From assembly GCF_030689685.1 (NCBI RefSeq), contig NZ_JAUYEY010000031.1, positions 1 to 64,000 of the forward strand: DNA of 64,000 bases, given 5' to 3'. This stretch comes from Polaromonas sp. (GTDB lineage: Bacteria > Pseudomonadota > Gammaproteobacteria > Burkholderiales > Burkholderiaceae_C). Of the stretch, positions 52,283 through 61,213 are shown in pieces. Numbering within the stretch: the first letter of the stretch is position 1; every line of letters starts with the position of its first letter. Made by a program: the position numbers and the translations under genes. The notes under the pieces were generated by a model. The model was not told where the DNA came from and ran no database searches. It worked only from the letters and a program-made list of their open reading frames with translations.

Positions 52283-53242
52283 ATGCGTCGCGACACCTTC
52301 CTCAAATCCATGGCTGCCCTGGCGGCCGCCGCCACCCTTCCGCTGCCGGCCCTGGCCTCGGCCAATGTCAAGATGATGATTCCGGCCAACCCCGGCGGCG
52401 GCTGGGACACCACCGGCCGCGCCCTCGGCAAGGCGCTGCAGGAGTCCGGCGCGGCCTCCACCGTGACCTACGACAACAAGGGCGGCGCCGCCGGCGCGCT
52501 GGGGCTGGCGCAGTTCATCAACGGCAGCAAGAACGACCCGAACGCACTGATGGTGATGGGCGCCGTGATGCTGGGCGGCATCATTACCGGCAAGCCGCCG
52601 GTCAACCTGAGCCAGGCCACGCCAGTGGCGCGCATCACCAGCGAGTACAACGTGTTTGTGCTGCCCGCCAACTCTCCGTTCAAGACCATGAAGGACGTGG
52701 TCGAGCAGCTCAAGAAAGACCCCGGTAGCGTGAAGTGGGGCGGCGGCTCGCGCGGCTCCACCGAACACATCGCTGCGGCCATGATCGCGCGCGAAGTCGG
52801 TGTCGATCCGTCCAAGATCAACTACGTCGCCTTTCGCGGCGGCGGCGAGGCGATTGCGGCCATCCTGGGTGGCAACGTCACCATAGGCGGCAGCGGCTAC
52901 AGCGAGTTTGCCGAGTACATTGCCAGCGGCAAGATGCGCCCTTTGGCCGTCACGTCGGCCACCCGCCTGAAGGGCGTCAACGTGCCCACGCTGAAAGAGC
53001 AGGACATCAACGTGGTGATTGGCAACTGGCGCGGCGTCTACGGCGCACCCGGCATCACTGCGGCGCAGCGCAAGGAGCTGACCGACAGGGTGCTCAAGGC
53101 GCTCAAGTCCAAGGCCTGGGCCGAGGCGCTGGAGAAAAACAACTGGACGCCGGCTGTGCTGACCGGCGCCGACTTCGAGAAGTTTGTGGACGACGACTTT
53201 GCCAGCCTGCGCGCAACCATGGTCAAGTCGGGCATGGTCTGA
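52283..53242 (+). CDS. tctC: Tripartite tricarboxylate transporter substrate-binding protein
   Basis: 319-aa periplasmic binding protein with a signal peptide (RRDTFLKSMAALAAAATLPL ending ALA) and the TctC/Bug fold segments MMIPANPGGGWDTTGRALGK and VEQLKKDPGSVKWGGGSRGS. AAGGAG precedes the ATG at 52283. It is divergent from tctDE and first of tctCBA. The exact ligand (citrate or another carboxylate) cannot be read. Confidence 0.92.
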   Translation: MRRDTFLKSMAALAAAATLPLPALASANVKMMIPANPGGGWDTTGRALGKALQESGAASTVTYDNKGGAAGALGLAQFINGSKNDPNALMVMGAVMLGGIITGKPPVNLSQATPVARITSEYNVFVLPANSPFKTMKDVVEQLKKDPGSVKWGGGSRGSTEHIAAAMIAREVGVDPSKINYVAFRGGGEAIAAILGGNVTIGGSGYSEFAEYIASGKMRPLAVTSATRLKGVNVPTLKEQDINVVIGNWRGVYGAPGITAAQRKELTDRVLKALKSKAWAEALEKNNWTPAVLTGADFEKFVDDDFASLRATMVKSGMV

Positions 53243-53284
53243 GCGGACCGGTTTTAACCAACCCAATCAACACGTCCCTTCCCG

Positions 53285-53382
53285 GCTGTCATCCCCGGAC
53301 CTGATCCGGGATCCATGTCAGCTGAGCCTCCGTCCGTGGGGTACAGCCGGCATGGATGGCGGGTCAAGCCCGCAATGACAGC
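53285..53382. repeat. Palindromic intergenic repeat between tctC and tctB
   Basis: Left arm GCTGTCATCCCCGGACCTGA with ATCCGGGATCCATG; right arm CATGGATGGCGGGTCAAGCC with CGCAATGACAGC. The ends GCTGTCAT and ATGACAGC are exact complements. This is a widely scattered proteobacterial intergenic palindrome type. In the transcript it would form a large hairpin that may protect or attenuate tctC mRNA. Confidence 0.75.
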
Positions 53383-53415
53383 GTGTGGTGTGCAGCCCTT
53401 CCAGCGAGGCCGTCC

Positions 53416-53937
53416 ATGACTCCCCACCCCCTTTCCCCGGCGCAAAGCCGCCTGCAGGCTCTGGTCGGCGGCGGCGTGTTGCTGCTGGCGGCCGGCCTGG
53501 CTTTCGGCGCCGTCAGCATTCCTTCGGCCGCCGGTTATGCCGGCGCCGGCCCCAACTTCCTGCCCTGGGTGGTGTCGCTGGCGCTGGCCGTGTGTGGCGG
53601 CTTCCTGGTGTGGGAGGCGCTGAGCGGCGGCTTTCGCGAGATGGCGCCGCCCAGCGACACGGCACCGGCTTACTGGGCCGGCTTCGCCTGGGTCTCGGCC
53701 GGGCTGCTGACCAACGCGGCGCTGATCACGACCATCGGATTCATTTTGAGCTGCACCTTGTGTTTTGTGCTGGCGGTGCAGGGCCTGCGCGGCGCGGAAG
53801 GGCACACCGGGCTGGAGCCCAAAACCTGGCTGAAAAACGCCGCCATCGGCCTGGCGATTTCAGCGCCGGTGTACTGGGCCTTCACGCAGTTCCTGGCGAT
53901 CAATCTGCCGGGCCTGACTTCCACCGGGTGGCTCTGA
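53416..53937 (+). CDS. tctB: TctB-type small permease subunit
   Basis: 173-aa membrane protein with four TM segments (ALVGGGVLLLAAGLAFGAV; FLPWVVSLALAVCGGFLVW; AALITTIGFILSCTLCFVLA; AAIGLAISAPVYWAFTQFL). The ATG at 53416 follows the palindromic repeat; the frame upstream of it is part of the repeat. Forms the membrane complex with TctA. Confidence 0.88.
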   Translation: MTPHPLSPAQSRLQALVGGGVLLLAAGLAFGAVSIPSAAGYAGAGPNFLPWVVSLALAVCGGFLVWEALSGGFREMAPPSDTAPAYWAGFAWVSAGLLTNAALITTIGFILSCTLCFVLAVQGLRGAEGHTGLEPKTWLKNAAIGLAISAPVYWAFTQFLAINLPGLTSTGWL

Positions 53938-53946
53938 GTCAGAACA

Positions 53947-55443
53947 ATGATGGACATCTTCAACCAGCTTCTGCAGGGCTTCGCCACTGCAGCTACACCG
54001 ATCAACCTGCTCTGGTGTTTTGTCGGCTGCGCGCTCGGTACCGCCGTCGGCGTGTTGCCCGGCATCGGCCCGGCCGTCGCGGTGGCCATGCTGCTGCCCA
54101 TCACCGTCAAGGTCGAGGCCACGGCGTCGATGATCTTTTTTGCCGGCATTTATTACGGCGCCATGTACGGCGGCTCCACCACCTCGATCCTGCTGAACAC
54201 GCCGGGCGAGACCGCCAGCATGGTCACGGCCATGGAGGGAAACAAGATGGCCAAGAGCGGGCGCGCGGGCGCGGCGCTGGCTACGGCCGCCATCGGCTCG
54301 TTTGTAGCGGGCACGATTGCCACGGTGATCGTCACGCTGTTTGCGCCCATCGTCGCGGAGTTTGCCGTCAAGCTGGGGCCGCCCGAATACTTCATGCTGA
54401 TGCTGCTGGCCTTCACCACCGTCAGCGCGGTGCTCGGCAAAAGCGCGGTGCGCGGCCTCACGGCGCTGTTTGTCGGCCTGGCAGCGGGCTTGGTCGGCCT
54501 GGACCAGATCACCGGCCAGGCGCGTTACACCGGCGGCGTGCCAGAGATGCTGGACGGCATCGAAATCGTGCTGGTGGCAGTCGGCCTGTTCGCCGTGGCC
54601 GAAGCCATGTACGCCGTGCTGTACGAGGGCCGGGTTGTTGATTCGCAGAACAAGCTCAGCAAGGTGCACATGACGGCCAAAGACTGGCGCCGCTCCTGGC
54701 CGGCGTGGCTGCGCGGCACGGCGATAGGCGCACCGTTTGGTTGCATCCCGGCCGGCGGCACCGAGATACCGACTTTCCTGAGTTACGCGACCGAGAAAAA
54801 GCTGGCGAAAGACAACACCGAGTTTGGAACCAAGGGCGCCATCGAAGGTGTGGCCGGCCCGGAAGCTGCCAACAATGCCACCGTCACGGCCGCGATGATC
54901 CCGCTGCTGACGCTTGGCATCCCGACGTCCAACACCACAGCCATCCTGCTCGGCGCCTTCCAGAACTACGGCATCCAGCCCGGCCCGCAACTGTTCAGCA
55001 GCTCGTCGGCCTTGGTCTGGGCGCTGATCGCTTCGCTCTACATCGGCAACGTGATGCTCTTGGTGCTGAACCTGCCGCTGGTCGGCCTGTGGGTCAAGCT
55101 GCTGAAAATTCCCAAGCCTTATCTGTACGCCGGTATTTTGATTTTTGCGACCGTCGGCGTCTACGGCATGCGGCAAAGTGCTTTTGACCTGTTCCTGCTC
55201 TACGGCATCGGCGTGCTGGGTGTGGTGATGCGGCGCTTCGATTTTCCGACGGCACCGGTGGTGGTCGGTATGATCCTCGGCCCGCTTGCCGAGGCGCAGT
55301 TTCGCAATGCGATGTCGATAGGCGAGGGCAGTGCGATGGTGTTTTTGCAGCGGCCGATGTCGGTGAGCTTGCTGGTCATCGTGGTGGCGGTGCTGGTGTT
55401 GCCGCGTGTGGCCAAGGCCTTGTCGGCGTGGCGTGCGCGGTAG
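53947..55443 (+). CDS. tctA: TctA-type large permease subunit
   Basis: 498-aa polytopic permease. The [20 protein letters not shown] and [20 protein letters not shown] motifs are the TctA signature, repeated in the second half by [19 protein letters not shown] and [18 protein letters not shown]. It starts 9 bases after tctB. Confidence 0.95.
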   Translation: MMDIFNQLLQGFATAATPINLLWCFVGCALGTAVGVLPGIGPAVAVAMLLPITVKVEATASMIFFAGIYYGAMYGGSTTSILLNTPGETASMVTAMEGNKMAKSGRAGAALATAAIGSFVAGTIATVIVTLFAPIVAEFAVKLGPPEYFMLMLLAFTTVSAVLGKSAVRGLTALFVGLAAGLVGLDQITGQARYTGGVPEMLDGIEIVLVAVGLFAVAEAMYAVLYEGRVVDSQNKLSKVHMTAKDWRRSWPAWLRGTAIGAPFGCIPAGGTEIPTFLSYATEKKLAKDNTEFGTKGAIEGVAGPEAANNATVTAAMIPLLTLGIPTSNTTAILLGAFQNYGIQPGPQLFSSSSALVWALIASLYIGNVMLLVLNLPLVGLWVKLLKIPKPYLYAGILIFATVGVYGMRQSAFDLFLLYGIGVLGVVMRRFDFPTAPVVVGMILGPLAEAQFRNAMSIGEGSAMVFLQRPMSVSLLVIVVAVLVLPRVAKALSAWRAR

Positions 55444-55553
55444 ACCGGCACTGCTTGAGACTGAAAATTAAGTTTGACTAGACGGGTTGTCAGATAAGCT
55501 AAGGTAAATTTATTCGTGAAAGCTCGTTGCGAAAAATTTGTTAATGGCAATCT

Positions 55554-55961
55554 TTAGTAGAGCATTAGCCCCAACAAATCACCGTAACCCCATATCAAAG
55601 TTCCCACAACTAGAAACCCAGCCCCTAAAAAGCCAGCTCTCTGATCAAGAGCATGCTCCAGAAATTGCCGTTTTGTGTCTTCGCTATATGCCACTTTGAG
55701 TTTTTGCCCAGCCGCTGTCTCATTTGTCGAAACGATAGTTACTCGCGCAAAAGAAATAGCTGCGCCGCCGACCCCATGCGATCCCAAGCGAACAATACTT
55801 CTGTATCCCAATATGGCACCAACCAAAACAATCACTGAGCCAGAGCGTTGGAACCAAAACCATGACTTGTTGCCCATATCTTGGTGAATCGACAAAAAAA
55901 CCGTAATAACGGTTATTGTCAGAAGGACTGGCATGCTCAATAAAAGTTTTTTCATTCCCAT
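55554..55961 (-). CDS. Small membrane protein of an AT-richer island
   Basis: 135-aa protein with three hydrophobic segments (LLLSMPVLLTITVITVFLSI; SGSVIVLVGAILGYRSIV; AGFLGAGFLVVGTLIWGYG). Codon use is clearly AT-richer than the flanks. Start at 55961 or at Met4 (55952). No family recognised. Divergent from the HEPN-like gene, so the two may have arrived together. Confidence 0.6.
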   Translation of the reverse strand: MGMKKLLLSMPVLLTITVITVFLSIHQDMGNKSWFWFQRSGSVIVLVGAILGYRSIVRLGSHGVGGAAISFARVTIVSTNETAAGQKLKVAYSEDTKRQFLEHALDQRAGFLGAGFLVVGTLIWGYGDLLGLMLY

Positions 55962-56053
55962 CCTTTTTTAATAGAGGTCAACTAGATCTCTTTTGAATTA
56001 AAGAGTGTTCCGCGATAGCCTTCCACACACGCTTTACGTAATTGGGAACAGGT

Positions 56054-57151
56054 ATGTACAAAAGAGATTGGTCGACGTACATGGTCAAGAGTGTTATGGC
56101 AGAGCGCGAGGAAGCTAAGTGGCCAACTCTCTCAGAAGAGCAACTTCAACAATATAACGAAAGTAAACTCATTGGGTGGCAGGCTTTAGTCTTGCATTTG
56201 CCGGCACCAATATTCGCCTTGACTGCCCGAGTATTCAATGTTTTTGAAGTTTCTCAAAACGGAAAACGGGCGCGGCTTTATCCCCCATTTCAGCTAAATC
56301 ACTCAGAGGTAGAAAGCGCTGCTTTTAAGAATGCTTGGCTTCCCGAGGGACACATGGAGGTTAATCATTGCGTACAAATTGGAGACACTGCAGTAAAAGG
56401 ACTGCAGATTATTCCGGGCTTTGATGTTAGTGCTTCTTTTTACCAGGGAATGCGTATTGATGAAGAGATGGGATTCAATACTCCAAAGGTCGTTAACGCT
56501 TTGATGGAGCATATCTGCCAACAAACTGGGCAGTGGTGGTTGAGAGGCCGAACCAACCCGTTCAAAGGCATGGTTCGTTTGGGGTGTGAGGTCAATAAGG
56601 ACTTCACCATTCGCGAAATCTTGAAGCATTCTGGTCAAAAACAGCTTGAATCAACTTGGATGGGCGTAGACCAGAGTCTTCGCCCTGATGGCTTTGCGCT
56701 GCCTTTGACAAATAGCCTTTGGCTTCGCTGTTGTCACGATGTTTCAGTAGGTTTAAAAGCAGACTCTGCCCTACTGACATTTTACGACGCGGTTAATAAC
56801 TTTATGAATAGCGAAGATGAACTTTGCGTGCTTAATCTGGCTATCTCAATTGAAATTATGGCGAATAAAGTTAGGCTTTCAAAGGGGCAGCATCCGGCGG
56901 CTGTCCCCCAGCTTTTGAAAACCAGCGAGTTATTCTTGAAGGAAGATCGGGCTTTGATTCAAAAAATGTATGCAGATCGCAACAATGTTGCCCATGGAGG
57001 AAGGCCACTTTATCTTGGGAAAACTGAAGCCGTATCAATAGAAAAATATCTGGAAATCGTTCTCGCTGTGAAGTCTAAATATATGGAATGTTTGAAAGGC
57101 ACTGCTTGGCATCGTCTGTCGCAGATCGACGCGACTCCTGCTCGAAAATGA
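56054..57151 (+). CDS. HEPN-like protein of unknown function
   Basis: 365-aa soluble protein with AT-rich codon use unlike its neighbours. The N-terminal two-thirds match no family I know. The C-terminal part is helical (ELCVLNLAISIEIMANKVRL ... LIQKMYADRNNVAHGG), with RNNVAH (Arg309-His314) fitting the RX4H signature of HEPN ribonuclease-type domains. ATG at 56054; a TTG at 56042 is also in frame. HEPN proteins are frequent in defence, toxin and RNA-processing systems; the role here is open. Confidence 0.6.
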   Translation: MYKRDWSTYMVKSVMAEREEAKWPTLSEEQLQQYNESKLIGWQALVLHLPAPIFALTARVFNVFEVSQNGKRARLYPPFQLNHSEVESAAFKNAWLPEGHMEVNHCVQIGDTAVKGLQIIPGFDVSASFYQGMRIDEEMGFNTPKVVNALMEHICQQTGQWWLRGRTNPFKGMVRLGCEVNKDFTIREILKHSGQKQLESTWMGVDQSLRPDGFALPLTNSLWLRCCHDVSVGLKADSALLTFYDAVNNFMNSEDELCVLNLAISIEIMANKVRLSKGQHPAAVPQLLKTSELFLKEDRALIQKMYADRNNVAHGGRPLYLGKTEAVSIEKYLEIVLAVKSKYMECLKGTAWHRLSQIDATPARK

Positions 57152-57438
57152 ACCGGCCGTGAGAATTCTCAGTTACTTTGATTCGAGCGTTTATGCGCCT
57201 GAATGAATGTGTGAAAAGCGGCCAGACATCTCGCAACAAGTTGGCTATCAATTAATTTAATTTTGATTGCGTCCTTGGTGGGACTGGACACTAGCTGCAG
57301 AGCATGTCGCTGCCTTTACCCTAGATTTGGGATTAGTCGTCGTCAATGATGAGTTGGAGCGGATGATGCCCATAGGTTTGACCCGTTTGGCAATTGGCTT
57401 GAGAGCCAGCATGGCTCGATGGGCGTTACCATCGATGC
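57152..57438. other. Intergenic region before the sigma54 activator
   Basis: 287 bases. The first part is AT-rich like the island; the second part returns to host composition. Short open frames on both strands (for example 57267-57452 and 57257-57460) do not resemble proteins I know. No promoter was assigned. Confidence 0.35.
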
Positions 57439-58938
57439 ATGGAACAGCTTGACACCACAACGCATGGCCTGCCGCGCGATGCCCAGAGCATTCTGGAGCT
57501 GGCGGCGCGGTCCATGTTTCATTTGTTCTCCAGCATCAGCCAGGGCATGTTTCTGGTGGACCGCAGCGGCCGCATCGTCTGGGTCAACGAGGGTTACAAG
57601 CGTTTTTTGCCGGCGCTGGGCTTTTCGTCGGTCGACCAGTTTGTCGGCCACATGGTGGAAGAGGTCATCCCGAATACGCAGATGCGGCGCGTGCTGGAAA
57701 CCGGCGAAGCCTTTCTGATCGACCTGCTGACCAACCGCGCCGGCACCTTTGTCGTCAGCCGCATTCCGCTGCGTGACGAAAGCGGCGACGACATCATTGG
57801 CGCCATCGGCATCGTGCTGTTCGACCACCCCGAGACCACGCTGCAGCCGCTGATCAGCAAGTTTGCGCTGCTGCACCGCGACTTGGACGACGCACGCAGA
57901 GAGCTGGCCAGCCAGCGCCTGCAGCACACCGGCGGGCAGCGCCAGTCCAAACACACGTTTGCCAGTTTCATAGGCACCAGTCCGGCGGCGGTCGAGGTCA
58001 AGCGCCAGGCGCGCCGCGCCGCGCAGACCACCAGCCCGGTGCTGCTGCTCGGCGAGACCGGCACCGGCAAGGAGTTGCTGGCCCATGCCATCCATGCGGC
58101 GTCGAGCCGCGCGCGCGGGCCGTTTATCAGCGTCAACATCGCGGCCGTGCCCGACACGCTGCTGGAGGCCGAGTTTTTCGGCGTGGCGCCCGGCGCCTAT
58201 ACCGGCGCCGACCGCAAGGGCCGCGACGGCAAGTTCAAGCTCGCCGACGGTGGCACCTTATTTCTCGACGAGATCGGCGACATGCCGCAGGCGCTGCAGG
58301 CCAAGCTGCTGCGCGCCTTGCAGGAAGGCGAGATCGAGCCGCTGGGATCCAACAAGCTGATTCCGTTTGACGCGCGGCTGATTGCCGCCACCTCGCGCGA
58401 CCTGGCGGTGCTGGTGCGCGAAGGCAAGTTTCGCGAAGACCTGTTTTACCGCCTCAACGTGTTGCCGGTGCGTGTGCCACCGCTGCGCGAGCGGCGCTCC
58501 GACATCCCGGCGCTGCTGGAGGTGCTGGGCGAGGAAATGACCTTGCGCAGCGGCGACCGCCAGCCTGAACTGTCGGCCGATGCGCTGGCCTTGTTGTCGG
58601 CGCAAACCTGGCGCGGCAACATCCGCGAGCTGCGCAATGTACTGGAGCAGGCCGCCATGCGCAGCGACTCGGCCAACATCGAACGGGCGCAGTTCGAGCA
58701 GGTGCTGAAAGAGGCCGGCATCGAACGTATCGCACCCGCGCCCGCCGCGCTTGAAGGCGCGGACCTGTCGGCAAGCGACCCCCTGCGGCCGCTGGCCGAG
58801 CAGATTGCGCAGGTCGAGCGGCGGGCGATTGCCGCCGCTATGGAGGCCACGGGCGGCAACAAACTGGCGGCGTCCCGGCTGCTCGGAATCTCCCGCGCCA
58901 AGCTGTATGAACGTCTGGATAACCCTGATCAAAAATAA
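57439..58938 (+). CDS. PAS-domain sigma54-dependent activator
   Basis: 499-aa enhancer-binding protein. The N-terminal PAS-like domain (GMFLVDRSGRIVWVNEGYKR) is followed by an AAA+ domain with Walker A GETGTGKE, the sigma54-contact loop GAYTGA (a Phe-to-Tyr variant of GAFTGA) and Walker B GGTLFLDEIGDM. A C-terminal Fis-type HTH reads LAASRLLGISRAKLYERL. A palindrome and a -24/-12 promoter lie directly downstream, so it most likely activates the adjacent ABC transporter operon. Confidence 0.92.
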   Translation: MEQLDTTTHGLPRDAQSILELAARSMFHLFSSISQGMFLVDRSGRIVWVNEGYKRFLPALGFSSVDQFVGHMVEEVIPNTQMRRVLETGEAFLIDLLTNRAGTFVVSRIPLRDESGDDIIGAIGIVLFDHPETTLQPLISKFALLHRDLDDARRELASQRLQHTGGQRQSKHTFASFIGTSPAAVEVKRQARRAAQTTSPVLLLGETGTGKELLAHAIHAASSRARGPFISVNIAAVPDTLLEAEFFGVAPGAYTGADRKGRDGKFKLADGGTLFLDEIGDMPQALQAKLLRALQEGEIEPLGSNKLIPFDARLIAATSRDLAVLVREGKFREDLFYRLNVLPVRVPPLRERRSDIPALLEVLGEEMTLRSGDRQPELSADALALLSAQTWRGNIRELRNVLEQAAMRSDSANIERAQFEQVLKEAGIERIAPAPAALEGADLSASDPLRPLAEQIAQVERRAIAAAMEATGGNKLAASRLLGISRAKLYERLDNPDQK

Positions 58939-58988
58939 GGCAATTGCCTGAAATAAATACAAAAATATTGTATTTATTTCAGGCAATT
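58938..58988. promoter_or_regulatory. Long AT-rich palindrome, candidate activator-binding site
   Basis: AATTGCCTGAAATAAATAC plus AA (58942-58962) is perfectly repeated inverted at 58968-58988, giving a 21-bp stem with a 5-base loop. AGGCAATT half-sites occur at 58938-58945, on the minus strand at 58942-58949, and at 58981-58988. It lies between the activator stop and the sigma54 promoter. It could be the upstream activating sequence, a terminator, or both; a T-run typical of terminators is absent. Confidence 0.6.
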
Positions 58989-59033
58989 TAAAGGTTATAA
59001 AAAAAATATCCATATAAATCAGCGATTTAAAAC

Positions 59034-59049
59034 TGGCACGACCTGTGCA
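59034..59049 (+). promoter_or_regulatory. Sigma54 (-24/-12) promoter
   Basis: TGGCACG-ACCT-GTGCA matches the TGGCACG-N4-TTGCA consensus at all but one base, with GG (59035-59036) and GC (59047-59048) at the exact 10-base spacing. It lies 33 bases before the ATG of the binding-protein gene. Confidence 0.82.
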
Positions 59050-59081
59050 ATCCTGGTGCATAACCACAACAGGAGACATCC

Positions 59082-60284
59082 ATGCACCGTCGCACCCTGA
59101 TCGCGCTTGCCGCCATCACCACCGCCCTGGCTTCGCCACTGGCTTTTGGCCAATCCACCCCGTCCAAAGACATCAAGATTGCGTTGATCGCCAGCAAGAC
59201 CGGCCCGCTGGAGGCTTACGCCAAGCAGACCATTGTTGGCTTCAATATGGGCCTGAGCTACGCCACCGGCGGCAGCATGATGGTCGCCGGCAAGAAGCTG
59301 GTCGTGATTGAAAAGGACGACCAGGGCAAGCCCGATGTGGGCAAGAGCCTGCTGGCCGCAGCCTATGCCGACGACAAGGTCGATATCGCCGTCGGCCCGA
59401 CCGCCTCTCCGGTGGCGCTGGCCATGCTGCCGGTCGCCGAGGAATACAAGAAAATCTTGCTGGTCGAGCCGGCCGTTGCCGATTCGATCACCGGCGACAA
59501 ATGGAACAAGTACATCTTCCGCACCGGCCGCAACAGCTCGCAGGATGCCGCCGCCAACGCGGCCGCGCTGGACCAGCCGGGCAACGTGATTGCCTTTTTG
59601 GCCAACGACAATGCTTTCGGCCGTGACGGCGTGAAGGCGGCCAAGGACTTCACCAAGAAGGCCAAGGTGGTGCATGAGGAATACCTTCCCGTTGGCACCA
59701 CCGACTTCACCGCCGGCTTGCAGCGCATCATCGACAAGCTCAAGGACCAGCCGGGCCGCAAGTACATCTCGGTGGGATGGTCCGGTGCGCCCACACCCTT
59801 CGGCAAGATCGCCGACCTGGACCTGAAAAAACGCTACGGCATCGAACTGGCCACTGGCGGCAACATCCTGCCCGCGATGGTGGCCTACAAGCAGTTTCCC
59901 GAGATGGAAGGCGCCCTGTATTACTACTTCGGCATCCCCAAAAATCCGGTGAACGAGGCGATGGTGGCCGAGCACTACAAGCAGTTCAAGACGCCGCCTG
60001 ACTTCTTCACCGCCGGTGGTTTCTCGGCTGCGATGGCCGTCGTGACCGCGCTCAAGAAGACCAATGGCGACACCAACACCAACAAGCTCATCACCGCCAT
60101 GGAAGGCATGAGTTTTGACACGCCCAAGGGCAAGATGACTTTCCGCAAGGAAGACCACCAGGCCATGCAGAGCATGTACCACTTCAAGATCAAGGTAGAC
60201 CCGGCCTTTGCCTGGGGCGTGCCTGAGCTGGTGCGTGAGATCAAGGCGGAAGAGATGGCTATCCCGATCCGCAACAAACGCTAA
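59082..60284 (+). CDS. Branched-chain amino acid/amide type ABC transporter binding protein
   Basis: 400-aa periplasmic receptor with signal peptide (LIALAAITTALASPLAFGQS). The Peripla_BP_6 fold is shown by IALIASKTGPLEAYAKQT, IGWN-like VGWSGAPTPFGKIADLD and FFTAGGFSAAMAVVTALKK. AGGAG precedes the ATG. First gene of a five-gene transporter operon under a sigma54 promoter. The ligand could be an amino acid, amide or aromatic acid. Confidence 0.9.
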   Translation: MHRRTLIALAAITTALASPLAFGQSTPSKDIKIALIASKTGPLEAYAKQTIVGFNMGLSYATGGSMMVAGKKLVVIEKDDQGKPDVGKSLLAAAYADDKVDIAVGPTASPVALAMLPVAEEYKKILLVEPAVADSITGDKWNKYIFRTGRNSSQDAAANAAALDQPGNVIAFLANDNAFGRDGVKAAKDFTKKAKVVHEEYLPVGTTDFTAGLQRIIDKLKDQPGRKYISVGWSGAPTPFGKIADLDLKKRYGIELATGGNILPAMVAYKQFPEMEGALYYYFGIPKNPVNEAMVAEHYKQFKTPPDFFTAGGFSAAMAVVTALKKTNGDTNTNKLITAMEGMSFDTPKGKMTFRKEDHQAMQSMYHFKIKVDPAFAWGVPELVREIKAEEMAIPIRNKR

Positions 60285-60439
60285 AACAGCGTGCTCGGCT
60301 ACTGCGCAACCGCCATGCCGCGTTGCGCAGTGCTCGAAACCCTCATGGACCGTTAGTCCACTCCGGTTTCTGCGCGCTGTGCGCCTTGCCTGACGATTGC
60401 TCGCTACGCCGCTCCCGCTGTTTGGGGGAGCCAAAGAAT

Positions 60440-61213
60440 ATGCTTCAAACAAACGAACTCACGGTCCGCTTCGGCGGGCATGTGGCGGTCAATGCTGTCT
60501 CGTGTACTTTTACACCGGGCACGCTGACGGCCATTGTTGGCCCCAATGGCGCGGGCAAGACGACCTATTTCAATTTGATTTCGGGGCAGCTCAAGGCCAG
60601 CAGCGGCACGGTCACGCTTTATGGTCAAACCTTGTCCGGCATGAGTGCTTCAGCGCGCACACGCGCCGGCCTGGGCCGGGCCTTTCAGTTGACCAACCTG
60701 TTTCCGAATCTGACGGTGCTGGAAAACGTGCGGCTGGCCGTGCAGGCGACCAGGCAGGGCGCGCACCGCCACGGCTTAAACCTGTGGAGCATCTGGAGCG
60801 ACCACAAGGCGCTGGTACAACGGGCCGAAGAAATTCTTGAAGCGGTGGCCATGAACGACAAGGCCGGCATGCCGGTCGCCAGCCTGCCGCATGGCGACCA
60901 GCGCAAGCTCGAAGTGGCGCTGCTGATGGCGCTGGAGTCGCAGGTCTTCATGTTCGACGAACCTACCGCCGGCATGAGCACCGACGAGGCGCCGGTGATT
61001 CTGAATTTGATCCGCCGCCTCAAGCAGGACAAGACCAAAACAATCTTGCTGGTGGAGCACAAGATGGACGTGGTGCGCGAACTGGCCGACCGCATCATCG
61101 TGCTGCACAACGGCGCGTTGGTCGCCGATGGCGAGCCGGCCGAGGTGATTGCCTCACCCCTCGTTCAACAGGCCTACCTCGGCATCAACCCCAGCGAAGA
61201 GGAGGCGACATGA
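60440..61213 (+). CDS. ABC transporter ATPase (LivG type)
   Basis: 257-aa ATPase with Walker A GPNGAGKTTYFN, Q-loop GRAFQLTNLF, a degenerate signature VASLPHGDQRKLEVAL (LPHGDQ instead of LSGGQ, as usual for LivG) and Walker B QVFMFDEPTAGMS. The open frame extends to 60323, but the ATG at 60440 matches family length. It overlaps the second ATPase gene by four bases. Confidence 0.92.
   Translation: MLQTNELTVRFGGHVAVNAVSCTFTPGTLTAIVGPNGAGKTTYFNLISGQLKASSGTVTLYGQTLSGMSASARTRAGLGRAFQLTNLFPNLTVLENVRLAVQATRQGAHRHGLNLWSIWSDHKALVQRAEEILEAVAMNDKAGMPVASLPHGDQRKLEVALLMALESQVFMFDEPTAGMSTDEAPVILNLIRRLKQDKTKTILLVEHKMDVVRELADRIIVLHNGALVADGEPAEVIASPLVQQAYLGINPSEEEAT

Noticed and set aside
57257..57460. Short frames before the sigma54 activator
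   Set aside because: No recognisable protein features and overlap with the activator start; could be remnants but nothing supports it.
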